From assembly GCA_916613615.1 (NCBI GenBank), contig OU744720.1:9713749-9777748 (forward strand): a stretch of 64,000 bases of DNA. Direction: 5' to 3'. How positions within the stretch are numbered: the first letter of the stretch is position 1; each line of letters opens with the position of its first letter. Positions 11,708 to 25,409 of this stretch are shown here, one piece after another. The notes under the pieces are model-generated. The model worked only from the letters and a program-made list of their open reading frames with translations. It did not search any database and was not told the DNA's origin. The position numbers were made by a program, and so were the translations under genes. The DNA is from Steromphala cineraria (Eukaryota > Mollusca > Gastropoda > Trochida > Trochidae).

Positions 11708-14700
11708 GAGAGTTGACACATATCCCACTAAGTTTAAACTATGACAAAACGACAATTAAGTAAATTGTTTGAAATGTGCGTTGTGAACGACAGACTGAAT
11801 TACACACAATATCAGATCAGTGTTTTGTTATATTTAAGCACTTAAAGGTAGGAAACAAACATTACATGTAAGCATTTAACTTCAAATACTGTTTAGTCCT
11901 TCGATAAAAGAGGTACTGTTTTGTTCCCAAAGCAATGTATTCTATTGTTGAAGATAATCCTAACTAGTCCCTGTTTCCCTTCTCCTAGTGCATAATCATA
12001 TCCCCTGTCGTTAAAACTAACAACATTAACTGAATAAATATCAGTTGTTGTGTGACTGATGTGCTTCATAAACATTTCATGGTCACTTTTAAAGGCCAAG
12101 GTATGGAGAAAGTCATAATGAGAAAACAAATGTTGTGATTTTATGGCATATTTTAAGCTTTTATCAATACAAACAAGTGACAAATAGGGTTATATAGATT
12201 CAAAACAGTTCGGTGATCCCGAAATAGATAAAAATACTGGTTTTCCATTACAATCTAAACAAGTTTATATATGCACTGATGCTGAGATCATATTTCTAAT
12301 TTTCAATTCATGAGGGTTCCGAAAACTTAACTTTAACTTTACCATCTGCTTTTTCCCCGAAAAGTATGTTTTAATAATATACGTTAGTCCTGATTTCGGT
12401 CATGAGTTCAAAAAAATCTACATATTGTTACACTACAATCCGCCAAAAAGTGAACTGAAATCTTACTGCAACAATCAGAACTTCACATAGAAATGATACC
12501 ATTGATTATTCAGGGAGTAGCTCTTCAATTCTTTGTCACTACAGATACATGCGTGTGTAGAGTGTTTTAAACTTCGCAATTTAACAAATGATACAAAAGA
12601 AAGACAAAGTACGGAAGAAACACCTTGACAATGAATCACTTAATTTCCTGCGCATTAATCATTCATTGCCGATAAGAATAACTTTAGGAAAATGTTTACT
12701 TGAGTGAGACAGAACAGATGCTATAAATAAATTGACTTAGGTCGTTGAGTATAATCTGGATCACTTTAGCCAACATGATGAGGTAGCAAGGTAGTACTTG
12801 ATATGTCATCATCAGACGTCAGAGTGGAACAGACAATAATATGGGCCTATCTTCCTAGATAAAGATGCACGTTTATGTCCCATTAACTCCAACTGCTGAT
12901 ATAAATCTAAATCAGTACCACGATAGCTTGTAAATAAGTATAAAAACGTTTTGCAAGTACAGGTTTCAAATTCACAGAGTCTACACACAAGGACTGGAAC
13001 GTAAAGTAAATGTGTTCTGTTTTAAATGATACAGATATGCAGACACTATTTGATCGGGAAATTGCCATACAACATACGTGTGACATTGACATATTACACC
13101 TTTTACACATAATTGTGATATATAATCAATGAAGTTAATGATTGAAATTGACAACCTCGATTCGGTTTTTTATTTCTAAGAGTAAGAGTTATTTGTTGAC
13201 AAGAGAGATATAAACAGACAATGGATAATTATATTTTACAATAAGACAACTTAAAACATTTAAATCATGTCTCTCCGTTTGTACATTTTAAATTAATTGT
13301 ACTTGTGTTCTATATACAAGAGGAACTTTCAGCACCCACTTTGTCATGCATTTGGAGTGTTATTTTTATTTTAAGTAATTATCCCTTCAGATATAACAAT
13401 TTGCTATTTACTATGCATGGTCTCTTTGTTTGGTAAAACTACACACAAAGATGTAGCATCCATTTAATGTAAACAACACAATTAATAGCAAAAATCATTA
13501 ATTTGGGTAACTTTTTGTATAAGTCACCTTTTTCCACTGTTTCCTTTGTCAACTTCTGGAGAAAAAAAGCTTGATGAGTTAGTTGAAACTGACGCTGGCA
13601 AACAAATCCACCTCAAGGCCTTATTCTTATTATCAAACAGAGATACATGTATTTACACTTACGTTGTTGACGTTTGAACAGTATCTGTCCTTTAACAAGC
13701 AAGTAACACAAAATGTAACAGTCGTATTAGTATCTTGAAATATAAGATACCCACCGAATTAAAACAATGGCGGACAATGGGACCGACGATGTGCCTTATT
13801 TGACGATAAACCATGCACGAGCTTAATGACATAATTTCAGTTATTAGAATGTAACTTGATGTCATACTGGTGAAGTGCATTGATCAAACTTGAGGGGGCA
13901 TTTGTTGTCAATCATGGGTGACTCAGCGTCTGTTGATTGGAAATCACGTTACATGTCATTGACATTGAGAATAGATATTTTTTGCAAATATTTAATTGTA
14001 TATGTTAATAGATATAATTCACACTGATTGTTCAATTCATTTGATTTTGTTATTATCCGAGCGCCCACTCCTATACATAATGATAAACTCGTCCAATGCT
14101 TCTGAATATGTCCTACAAAGTGAGTCATGACTATTTTCAAAATATATTTCTTTAAATTACAATTTTTTCAACTGATGTTATATAAAAAAGTGAGGAATTG
14201 TTAAGGATATCTCATATCAGAAATAGAAAACTCAGGGCTGCCTCCTTCGTGTTTTATGCTCCCTGCTATGTTTTATTCAACGATAGATGCACACCAACTC
14301 GTTTTCTATTTCTCATAATTGTAGTGTCGGAGAGGGATACATGTACATTTTCTGACGTCAACACTGAAAGATTAATGTACCAGAATCTATTCAATTGATG
14401 TTGTAGAAACGCTGTGGTCATAAAACATTGTCTTAATGTCTACTGTCAAAAACTGTAAAACATTGACATTTCGCTTCTTATATATATTTTCAAAGCACAT
14501 GCTTTAATTTTATAAAACAGAGAATTGCTGACAATACAATAAAGATGATTCCATGAAATACAACACAAATACAAAAATAATCGATAAGTGAAATAATTGT
14601 TTAAGTATAAAACACTAATGCAAGATATTTATCAACATCCAAATATTTCAATTATGTTTAAGTATAATCACATAAGCAAAACGCAAGGCATTGTACCAAA

Positions 14701-15276
14701 GTAAAAGTATCAAAACCGAATAAAGCATTAATTCGATATGTTATATAATTCTTCATGGATGTCATTTCAGAAACTGACTCACCCAGATTGACTATTTCGT
14801 GTAGATCAATCATCAAGCACATTATTTTTCAACAACCAATACGTTTTTTGTTTTATCATAAAAGTGTTAACTTTTATTCTCTGGTAATCTCAAGACCAGA
14901 ATGCATCTTAAGTCCAAAGCCTTTTTCTGTATGATCAATATGCTATACCTTTAATATTGTCTTCTATCTACATAAAAGCCCACTTTACACATTTGTTCAG
15001 CGAGTATCTCGCATCGGTACAAAGAAACCATTGGCATTTGAATCATGCACTTGCCAGTCTCTTATTGTAGAAAGCAACCGATAAAGTGGATGCATCTGGC
15101 GTGCTATTCACTTCAAGTGGAATATCAGAGATTTCACAGCAGTTAGAATTTTCAAACAGTTCGAGAAGAATGTTTTCTTTTCAGTGGTTTTTCTTCAAAG
15201 GGGTTGGCGATTACAAGCTATCTTTCCGTTCGGTTTGTGTGGAAGTAACGTAATAGTTTTTGATATAACATAGACC

Positions 15277-15629
15277 CAGTGTCCGAAATAACCACTAGCC
15301 CGGTAGCCCGATGCTAGTTGGAATTTGCCTGGGCTAGTAAAAGTAATGATAGCCTGGTTGGCTAGTGTGGATTGGTATATCAAAAATATTTTGACTTTTT
15401 CCATTCAGTTTTGTAATTAATTCAGTTACTATTTTGTCTCAGTTCCCGATCACCTCCATCACATGCCAAGACCTCTTGAGCAGATATGTGTTTGATTTTA
15501 AATCAATACATGTCAGAAAACATTTTTGATCTTTACTGAATTGAGCTAGTATTTTTCTTTTGGGCTAGTAACTTTGAAAACTTTCTAGCCCGGTTTGCTA
15601 GTGATCTTGAAAAATTATTTCATACACTG
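15277..15629. mobile_element. hAT-like MITE, ~353 bp, unit A only
   Basis: The ends CAGTGTCCGAAATAA (15,277) and ttatttcatacactg (to 15,629) are inverted repeats with two or three differences. The flanking ATAGACC is duplicated (15,270-15,276 and 15,632-15,638), with two extra bases on the right. Unit C at about 50,890 keeps the uninterrupted site (aacatagagcttaatacc). The interior is rich in GGGCTAGT or its complement near both ends, for example cactagcccgg, gggctagt and tctagcccgg. Such subterminal motifs are typical of hAT-family transposase binding. CAGTG ends and a 7-8-bp target duplication agree with hAT. No transposase frame. Confidence 0.72.
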
Positions 15630-15638
15630 TGATAGACC

Positions 15639-17540
15639 TTAATGCCTTTGATGATTTATAGACAGGAGATTGTTAACGAGTTAAACAAATGCAAATCTGG
15701 TTTTCTCTCGAACATAAAATTGATTATATTTAATATAAATGAAAATAAGTGTCGTCAGAAATGAAATATGTCATATTAACGAGTACAGTTAAAAGAACAA
15801 TTCAAGTATATTATCAGTCTTACGTAGCTTCACTACAGCTGCGTACCTTTAGATAGTTCACTTGATTGTGTATCTTAGTGAAAACATAATATAATTTGGG
15901 TTTCGTTTTGACGTAAATAACATCTCTCCAGGAACACACATTTCTAGCCTGCCAAATTTGTTACAGGTATCTGTTAGATATAACATACAAATATTTTAAC
16001 CCAAACTGACTTTTAACTTATGTAGTGAAATTTCAACATTATCAGTTTCGTTTTCGCAATCCTAGAATGCCTCAAAGACATTCAAAATTACATGATATTG
16101 TGACGCTATACTAAGCGAGTGTGACATCAGAATGATGTCACGTAATTCGGTCAGCGAGCAATGTTATTACACAATAATAAAAACTTTTTAGATTTATTGA
16201 AAAGTGATTTCTTCAACTGGCGAGTAATAATGTGGTTTATTAAACTTAAACTCCATCAACAGGTCCAAACTGTCTTTGCTACATGTATGCTATTCGCGAT
16301 CGAGGCCCGGCGTCTATTGGAGGAAATACAGCATGTCGACCTTATTGCCACTGCTTTATCGTTGATCTTCCAACCATTCATTTCGATCTCAACATTTGGT
16401 AATACTTCTGCCAGGTAATAATATATTGTTCAAAGAATCAATCAGTCTTTATCTTAAACATCTTCATTCAAAAGAGTAAAATAAATAGATTGATATTTTA
16501 AACAATTTTCTAATACTTTGATATTTAAATAGTGATCAATTGTCGAGTAAGCTGTGTATAGATTTGATGTCTTTCGTAGACTGACTTTTCTATGAGTAAC
16601 TTTTGTCAATGCTTTTGTTTGAGTTGAATCTGATAGAAAGCAAAGGTCTAGCGTTGTATTAGGCGCCTGATTTGAGTTTGGGACATTGGTTCAACACGGG
16701 AGAATAAATCTTCCGTATCTGAGATTATTGATATATTTGCTCTCCTGCTTCAAAAGAGGTTTTCAAAAGAGCGACAACGATTTTTGTTCAGCTGTAAGAA
16801 GAGTGTAAGTTATTGATTGCTGTGAAGCTGATTTATTGCATCAGCTTTAACGAAACTAATCTGAATTGTCCAGATCAGGTAATGTACATGAATTTGATTG
16901 ATTGCAAATCTAGAAATAGAAAGTAAAAAAAATAAAAGCATTCCCATTTAATAATTTTTCTCCTATATTTTCAATGTCCTTCTTCAGTTTTAATATGGAA
17001 GCAACAATTTCGTCATTTCACCGTACTTTTCTAAATTCATCAAGAAGAAGAGAAAAGGTTAAAGTACAGACAGTTTGACAGGTACATATGAAATATCTCC
17101 TTGCCGTCTCAATAGATTTCTTTAGATTTGCAAACCTTTTCATATTTTTATGTCTGATGAAATTGAAATAAACAACAAATATTGTACATTCTCTATTATA
17201 TCGTTAGTTAAAGAAGATATAGTAAAGGGCATCCATTACCAAAGTTAAATCCTTTTCGAAAAACCATTTATAAACCAATCAAGATGCTGATTCCAATGCT
17301 ATGAAAGAACCAAATTATGTTGACCCAAGGTACATGTTCAGTAGTTGATTATCCATTTTTCCCCTCGAACAAAGAAACAGTATTGTTTCATACATAACGC
17401 CATGCATTATGCTTTATCGAATATACCACATTTGTACTGGTTCCCCTTTTGCAGGTACACAAATCCAATCTACTGCATGACCAGCGCCGTTGACATATCA
17501 AGATCTAAGTAGCTTTTAATCACCAGAGTCTAGATATACG
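15639..17540. other. End of unit A and start of unit B, no recognised gene
   Basis: This spans the landmark where one unit passes into the next. It is homologous to 37,110-38,930 and 52,430-54,226. Unit B lacks about 250 bp present in C and D near 17,205. An open frame beginning ATG at 16,161 recurs at 37,357 and 52,669. The copies differ mostly at amino-acid-changing positions and end differently, so it is not annotated as a gene. Confidence 0.5.
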
Positions 17541-19459
17541 TGATGCTAGATCAAGATAAGTAAGCTTGATTAGACACGGGCTAGATATAGCGATTTCCAG
17601 GCCTACCTTTCTGATGTTGAAGAATGCAGCAGCATTTTAATTCAGAATCTATTACGACAGAGGCGTCTTGTCGACTTAAAGACTTCCGTGATGGAATATA
17701 TTTATGAAATTAATTTTAACAAAAGAGGCATATGTTTATAGTTGGGAAAGGTTTAACGGTATATAGATCAGTAGACTCCACATATCTAACTGAAGAATGA
17801 AGATGCTCCTGTTACATACAGAAAGCTATCTAAGTAATTTAAAAAATCAGAGTTTTTAATAATGAGAGATTAAACATGTTTGGAATCATGATCGATGAAG
17901 TACAACAAACGGTGCACACACAGTGATTTTTTAACGCCGATGTTAACTTTGTATAGAAAACCTACTGTTGTAACACAGAGTACAGATATCAACAAAAATA
18001 TAGATAGGAAAATAAGAATTCAATAAATATCTAAGAAATTGCAGGGTATCAAATGTTGTGTCGTGACAGTCAGCAGTGAAGATTTGTTTTCCGAAGTAAA
18101 TGATCTTTCGTTTAATTTACTTTATGTCTCAAGTGTTTGTCACCGCATTTGGATATTGCGTACCTCAAAGGAAATCGTGAAGCATATCAGTCATAAAGTT
18201 GAATCAAATGTTCTTGTTTATTTAAATAACGTGTAGGTGATTACAAGTGAAATCGGTCACCATATAGGGAGAACTATTAATGACCTAAGTGACCAATTCA
18301 ATGTAAACATTGAGATTTGTTTGTTATTGCTTTGAAATAGAACCTTATAATCAAGTAACACACCCTGAACATACTTTGAAGAGAGTAAATATGTTAAAAG
18401 ATGTATAAATGTTTTGTTTTGTTTTGTGATAGAAATGTAATTACCAATTAACCAGTGTACATTGTGTAGCAAATCAATCGATATACCATCATAACTTCTT
18501 ATATATAGGAGATTTTTGAAAATTGGACTGTAGTAATAATTGAAGACAGAGTTGAAAACTTTTGCCTCATCTTCATGTCAAATACCACAGAAACCTTTTC
18601 TGTTGTAATTGTTTACGTTTGCACTATTAATTTTTTGACATACTAGAATGCCAAATTGCTTAAACAAATAAAAAAGATAGGTTTAATATATTTATCATAT
18701 GCAGTTCTTGTCTCATCTTGCTGTCGGGATTTTGGATTGCATGAGGGATAAACCAAACTCGTTCATTTATTATTAAACATCCTTCTAAGTGTAGCAAGTA
18801 TTGAGCCATATTTATGACATTTAAATAAAATGACTCACATAAGCTGATAGCTCATTGTTGCTCATTTCAAAATGTCAACATCACATATATCTAAGTAATA
18901 AAACTCAAACATGAAAAGACAGCATATCTTCTTCAAAAGATCAAGCAGCTTTGAATCGAATGTGGTGAACCAAATACATTGTAAACAAAAGACATTAACA
19001 CGAGCAGTGATATTTATGTGCATATCTTTCTGATACAACAAATAGAGGCATTTAGATATGAGAGTTCCACTGCTATTACCTCATTATGTAAATACTGCTA
19101 CTTCTAACTCACTTACAGACTCGTACATCTTTTGGTTCTCGCTCATTTTATCCAATTAATAGTTGCAGTTCTCCCATACAAATACTTTCTAATATATTGA
19201 AAAGAATGCCTTTATTGAATATGATAGAAGCGAGCAAATTAAGTCCTGTGAGAAATGCTATATCAAAGACGATAATGCAAGTGCCATGTGTGATGAAGTT
19301 GAAGACGTGATATTAAAATCTGGTCATTAATATAACAAGCCTTCAGATGCGGACATTTTTGTTTCAAAACTGATTAACGACATGCCCAAAATTAGAACTG
19401 ATTAATACACTATTTTGAACATTAAACAAAAAAGTTCATATATGTATTACATGACTTAA

Positions 19460-19794
19460 AGGTCAATAGCACGTTTTTTTAAAAAAAACTTCTGTGACTG
19501 ATAATTGTATGTATATGTATCTTTTGAAAGTGAAAAATAATTCATTACACAAACCAATCATCCATAATCAGAGAACACATAATGAGGTTTCACATAAAGT
19601 CCATTGGCTGCCATTTTTGTAGGAACACCTTTAATCCATTTTGTGTAAGAAAAAAGAATCGCATGTCTGAACTTTACTGTTTTATTTAACACTGCTTCAT
19701 TTAGTTTGAATACATTGTCTTTCAATTGTAACTATTTATTTTCATTTTCCTGACATCACCTTATATTCCCTAAAAAAACGTGCTACTTTCCCTT
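19460..19794 (+). mobile_element. MITE, AGGGGCAGTAGCACG family, site 3 in B1
   Basis: The left end aggtcaatagcacg follows TTAA (19,456-19,459), and the right end is aacgtgctactttccct. The interior contains cattacacaaaccaatcatc and a ttgtgtaag stretch near the right end. The right TTAA has decayed to ttcc. Equivalent copies are at 27,338-27,659, 40,095-40,420 and 56,180-56,528. Confidence 0.72.
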
Positions 19795-22700
19795 CCACTT
19801 CACATAAGGAAGATACATCAAGTACTATACAAAAGGATACCAAATACGTATGTAATCTATCAAAACGTGTTGAGAAGATTTCACAAAATTGTTTTTATTA
19901 ATTGATTAATAGGAAAACACCTGTTTGAGTTTCGTTGAGAAAATAAAGGTTTTGCTTGTAAAAGTAGTTTACCTGAATAAGCCCAAATTATAACATAGAC
20001 ACATCTTTTGTAAAACACTTTATAACCTTACTACGATACGATATTTCTATACTTGTGGAGTAGATGAAATTAGTATTCTTTTACACACAATATCTCCAAG
20101 CGAACTTGTGTCTTTCAATGTATGAAAATCTCTCATATAAGCATATTCTTGTTAAGCCTATCAACAACAAACATATTTTTTCTTGGAACTGTATGATCTT
20201 ACTTATTTGCACTGTTCCTATAACTCATCACAATAAAGACACGTATAACATTTGGCAGACAGGGTAAATTGATATAGTTAACTAAACTCTGAACTTAAGG
20301 GACACCATCCTTTCTTCTCCTTATGTCCTTTGAATCTAAAGTTGAGTAAATCAATTGTGAAAGGGGTCGATTAACACATGTTGCCCTCAATGAGATCTCC
20401 TTTGAAGGCGGATCGTATAGATCTTATACAATTACTTCAGGCCTGTCATTTCTTTAACTTCAAAAGACACCAAAGACGAAATTAAAGCTAGGTCACGTAA
20501 GTATTGGCATCCTGCCTGCGAAATAATTGCGATTGGATAATTCAACAAAAATTCGATTTCACAGCATTCAATGTGATCTGTCTGAGAGCATTCAATGACA
20601 AAGCTTATAATGGTATCGCGAACATCAATCTCGTGCCTTGTATATGTATTTGATAGAGATCTGTGGACCATGTTTCATATGCAAGCAGATACAGGTAGTG
20701 TCAAATCTCTTTTTACCTGTATGTTTTTAAAGACATCATTCCACAAACAATGAGCATCAAGGGCTGGATTCAAATATAAAATCAATATCTCAACAATCGA
20801 TAGTCTGCAAAAAAGCCTTAAACCTTTTACCTATAAATAGAAATTTCGTTTGATTGATTATGTTGAATTAATGATACTGAAAATCATGATTATTTCGAGT
20901 TGGGAACTGAATGTAAAAGAGCATCTTAAACTTCAGATGATATAGGACTCCTTAAAACTGAAGACAAACAATTGCAATGCGAGTCTATATGAGAAGCAAT
21001 AGATAAGAAAACTAATATCGTTTCCAGGTTGTATCCCAATTTGTTACTGTTAACAACACACCTTAATAAAGGAGTAAGCAGATGCTGCAAAAGGTTGTAA
21101 ATTACCCAATAAAGAAGTTGCTATCAAGAAAATCTTTCTGTTCCAATATTTTACATATAGCCATTTGCATTTGAACTGGGGTTTCTCTATATTTCTAATT
21201 ACAATCCATAATGGTTGAGAAACCAATCACTCATTCCTATATTTCACGATATTATAGCATATCGGAAAAATATAACATAACATGACAGCCGTGATCCTTC
21301 ATGAAGTGCATTTTAACGTTTTAACACAGGTGTCTTGGTACAGGTGTCTTTTTTAACATGATCGTTGACAAATAAATATTCCAATCATATATAAACGTAT
21401 TACAGATACTTTTGTGACTGTTTAACTACGAAGAATAGTTAATATTGCCTTGCAGTGTCCCTCAATATCACATTCTGACATTTGGCTATAAAACATGATA
21501 GGAAAAGTTGATGATGGTTGAAGTGCATGACCCAGCATTCTTTAGAACATGTAACATGGGTGCAATACTTAAATTAGTTTTATTAAGTTACGTGCATGAG
21601 TGACTTTCAATGTTTATTTGTTCATGACATGTGTCATAAATTATCAGCAACAAAAGAGATAACTAGCTGAAATTTGCTTCTTATCAGAATTGGGCAATGA
21701 AGGCAACAGGATATAAACGAAATGTTGATCAACATGGAACATGGGTTGTAGTGCAAGTGATGAGACTTTTATCTGCATAATTGATTTAAGGAGGTAAAAC
21801 GATAAACCTATGATCTAATGACGGTCCTTGGATTTCGTGTTGTAATTAAAGATGATTAAGTGCGTTCCCGAATCATCCGTTAACGTTGAATCACCTTGCG
21901 TAACACGACTTTACATTTTCTTCAGTAGCATCATCGAGGGCGTCTTAATACAAATGAGAGGGATTTTATGAAAATAAATGCAAATTTCCTTCTTGTACAG
22001 TGTATATTAAACATAACCTATATCTCAACTCATCCAAGTTAGTTCCACACGGTGTTATTCTAATATTTTAATTTTCCCACTTATTTATCAAAGTTAAAAA
22101 GGAAAGCTTGAAGCTTACCCGTATCGGATCAACTTTTCCTGCCTAGACATCGTTGAGATTAAAATCTCCTCTGGTTATCTTAGTTCGGCATGTGACGGAC
22201 TCTGCTCATGCTGCCGATAACATTTGATTATTTTATGTATGATGAGAAGAGGGAATTGAGAGCAAGAAGGCAGTGTGGTTTCACAATAAACGAAGATATA
22301 TTTAGTTCTTACAAGGTATTTCTTTTGGCTCATTGAAAAAAACCAAATGATCTCTTATTAATGGGAATATCAATGTTTTCAACAAAGAAATTTCGGCTTT
22401 ATTTCGGTCACTTATATGTTAATGTTATAGCATGTTCTATCTCATAAATTAAATGATGGACATAATTTATATTTATATTTTATAGTTTATGTAATAATAA
22501 CAATAGTTTAAGGTCAAAGACTTTCATACATTTCGCTTTTACTTTACATTAGGTATTCTATCATTATCTGTCATTATTGACAGAACATCTTAGAATCTTA
22601 ATGAATATACATCGATCAAGTTGCTCAATACAACCTGTCCATTGCTATCATGTGGGACCATCAACAAGTTATTTCTTTTGTACACTTTTTACAGGAAAAA

Positions 22701-24788
22701 AAATCTTGGGGTCGTATTGAACTCCAACAAATGAATGTAAAATGCACTGCATAATAATAATAATAACAATTTGATTTAACGATCACCATAACAATCCCTT
22801 TCCCAAACTGAACTGATAAAACCAATCAGGGTTTTGATTCAGATATTGGGTGCAGTATGGTTATCAAAGGATTTATTCTAGGAAAATGGTGTCATATCAG
22901 ACATATGTGGTTTAATCTAGTTTCACAATCAACTAGTCAAATATCAACATTTTTCTTCATAACTGTGTATATCTGTGTGATGTACTTGCATGAACGTTCA
23001 CAGAATCTACTCACTAATTGACAATACTAATTCAATTGATAGCAAGGAAAGGTGGTTAATACTGTATGTTGAAATTTTACAGAAAATGTGAGATATCAAA
23101 AGTGTAAATAGAGATTTCTTCTGAGAAAATACTTAAGGACCATTGTAGATGAACACAAACACGGACACACACAAACACACTCACAACCCGTTTGTGAATA
23201 CATTCCCGGTAACATCGTTTCATATCTGCATTCCCTGTCTCAGACAATGGCTGTGGCAATCACAGTGAGACATGATCTTAACACTCAATAGGATCTAATC
23301 TTGATTTGATGACTACACTATTTTGTCAATTAGAGACCCCCAGACAATATAATTTGCCCAACTCATCCAACTCGGCTTATTTCTAATCTTATCAAATCCG
23401 TTCAGGCACTCTATATCCTTGCTGATTGTCATGTAGGGAGCATAACAAGTATACAGTTGATGATGACAATAGACCAGCAGCACAGGAAGTATCTAACTGT
23501 ATAGATAACAGGAACTTTTAAAGATTTCCGACTGACTGGTTAATTTCAAAACTTATTTATTCACTCATTCAACATTAAACACTTACAAATAATATTACAC
23601 TTGGGTGAATTGTTTGTTTTAAGCCTCTTAGGAGGGAATGTTCATCAGATTCAATTCAATTCACAGTTGAAAGCAGCATGCATGATGTCATGTGTCTGTC
23701 TGTATTGTCTTTGCTTTGAGCTAAGATTAACAAAACGTAAAGTTTAAACTATTACTTGTTTGTTTAAACATTTCCATTGGGTGGACATTATTTATTATAA
23801 CAGCTTAGGTTTACCATTCCAAATCATTTGTGTAACTACATTGATAACAATACCTGGACGTGAATAATGCTATATGTGGTAGATTAATTTTGATATTGTC
23901 AGTCCATATATTGTAAAGTGAAATTATGATAACTCTCTCACCGGGACCCAGTTGCATATGATAAGCAACATACTACATTGGACGAAAAACATCAACACTC
24001 ATATCGTCAAACATGAGGAAGTTGTCGGTGTTTTAAGTCTTCAGTTTCTTAAAATGGAATCTTTCATGTTGAACATAATGGAACTACTCACTTTAAGACA
24101 AAAAATCATCTTCATTTTGTATTGCAAACATACAGAAATATAAGTACAGTAAAATGACATATGTACATATCTGGACAAAAGGTAAGCAATGGCATATTTT
24201 GTTTTGACAAATTTAGACTTATCGTTATTTCATATCAAAAAGCTTTACAAGCATGTATATCGTTAAAAACTGTGTTGTTTGATCTTTTTCAGCTGTAGAA
24301 ATGTTATTCAGCACATAAAAACATAAGTTCCTTCATAGAAAATATAACTTCGTTTTCTTTAGACTAGGACACATCTGGGAACAAAACCGATATCATCAAT
24401 CTATAGCTTTATATCTACTTTATTCTTGATAAAGTACATCGCAGCTGTGGTATAAAGATTAACCCACGTTGATCTAAATACCACCTTTATGAAGAGGGAC
24501 TTTTTAGTTTTCAATAATTAATTCAATCTAAGCAAAATGAGCTTCAAAAGGAACCACAGACAGCAATTAATGTTTGGTCTCTAAGTTGAAAACCCATTTC
24601 ATTACTGGAAAATAATCGTAAACGAATTGAAAACAAAAATGGTAGCACAATCTCAAGTATGATTCTCTCTTTTCTAGACAAGATACCAGAAGAGATGATT
24701 ATTGACATATATCATCAATGCACAAATGAATTGATGGATATGTTTTAGCTATCATGTTTTTTTCGAGCAACAGTTTGAATTTGAACTT

Positions 24789-25409
24789 TGATCAATACCT
24801 ATATCCCTAATAAAGAAGTTGTTATAAGACCACGAGATGGCATATGGATGAATGGCTTTCTGCGTTCGCTAATGAGGACAAGAAACCGCTTACATAAACT
24901 TGCTAAACGAAGAAAGAATAGCCTTTATTGGGACCGGTTTAAAGCTGCTAGAAATAAAGTCATATCTGAAGTTAGAAAAGCTAAGCGCGCATACGACTTG
25001 AAACTTGATACTATTATTAACACTGAGCGGGGATCAAAGTCATGGTGGCGTTTAGTCAAAAAGTATATTCAGAATAACAGTAGCTCGGGTAAACCATTCC
25101 CTCCAATCACTCATAATGATATCGTTCTTGATGGTCCTGACGATATTGCAGACGCTTTTAACGAATATTTCACAGATCAAGCTCAAGTTAATGAATCTAA
25201 TATCGAACCTACTCCTCCCACTTCCAGTGATAACAAACTAGATATCTTATCTCTTACAGACAGCAAAGTCCTTGATATTCTACTTTCGCTTGATACAAAG
25301 AAGGCCAAGGGTCCGGACAACTTAAGTAATAAATTATTAAAGGTATTGGCGCGTGCACTGTATGGCCCTGTTACTAAGTTATTTAATATATCTCTTAAAA
25401 CTTCCCGAT
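24789..25409 (+). pseudogene. 5' part of the LINE reverse transcriptase region, truncated by the duplication breakpoint
   Basis: This is the B1 copy of the LINE that is more complete at 32,034. It follows the same left target duplication AATTTGAACTT (24,778-24,788) and covers about 207 codons of the region between the lost endonuclease and the reverse transcriptase core. It includes the conserved KKAKGPDNLS stretch near residue 172. It stops at ISLKTSR, before the palm motifs, where the duplication joint cuts in. It differs from the B2 copy at about six residues (for example LKLDTI versus LKFDTF, and DSKVL versus DSEVL). It has no catalytic residues and no native start codon, and cannot encode an active enzyme. 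Confidence 0.9.

Larger units (their letters stand above)
8912..15276. other. Unit A body, right part, without recognisable genes
   Basis: Homologous to 44,800-50,890 and 60,270-63,640, and partly to 36,000-36,770. It contains two copies of the AGGGGCAGTAGCACG MITE family (9,437-9,794 and 10,980-11,327) and a C-rich tract at 11,687-11,707. The remaining sequence has only short open frames whose equivalents in units C and D are disrupted or altered. No tRNA or protein domain is recognised. Confidence 0.55.
1..15945 (+). repeat. Unit A of a ~15-kb tandem array (partial, right part)
   Basis: The first bases already align with the middle of the repeat unit: 50-165 matches 22,375-22,490, 29,765-29,880 and 42,080-42,165. 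The later landmarks then follow in order. They include the LINE-like tail near 4,020-4,110, the sequence gaccagtcagcaatttcg near 9,220, MITEs at 9.4 and 11.0 kb, and the ctagcctgccaaattt landmark near 15,945 that marks the start of unit B. Relative to the other units, A carries three extra blocks: 168-1,213, the nested transposon at 4,250-8,907, and the hAT-like MITE at 15,277-15,629. Identity to units C and D over shared parts looks to be about 85-92% by eye. No host gene is recognised. Confidence 0.85.
17541..25409 (+). repeat. Recent internal tandem duplication, copy B1
   Basis: It aligns from tgatgctagatcaagataag at 17,541 to cttcccgat at 25,409 with 25,420-32,654, at about 99% identity by eye. 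The right breakpoint lies in the reverse transcriptase reading frame of a LINE. Ten bases (GTTGACTTCT, 25,410-25,419) not present at either source edge join it to copy B2. Differences from B2 are mainly three indels: the LINE-tail replacement near 20,383-20,925, a ~149-bp stretch (23,098-23,245) missing from B2, and small changes. Confidence 0.93.

Noticed and set aside
16161..16418. Small open frame starting ATG and recurring at 37,357 and 52,669, followed by a donor-like CAG/GTAATA
   Set aside because: The three copies differ mainly at amino-acid-changing positions. They contain length differences, and the C copy ends early through a deletion. It is explained by the array, with no sign of selection on protein.
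18039..20267. Frames repeated exactly in B1 and B2 (18,039/25,917, 18,257/26,135, 20,064/27,929), considered as duplicated genes
   Set aside because: Their identity only reflects the recent 7.9-kb duplication. The equivalents in C and D are broken or strongly altered.
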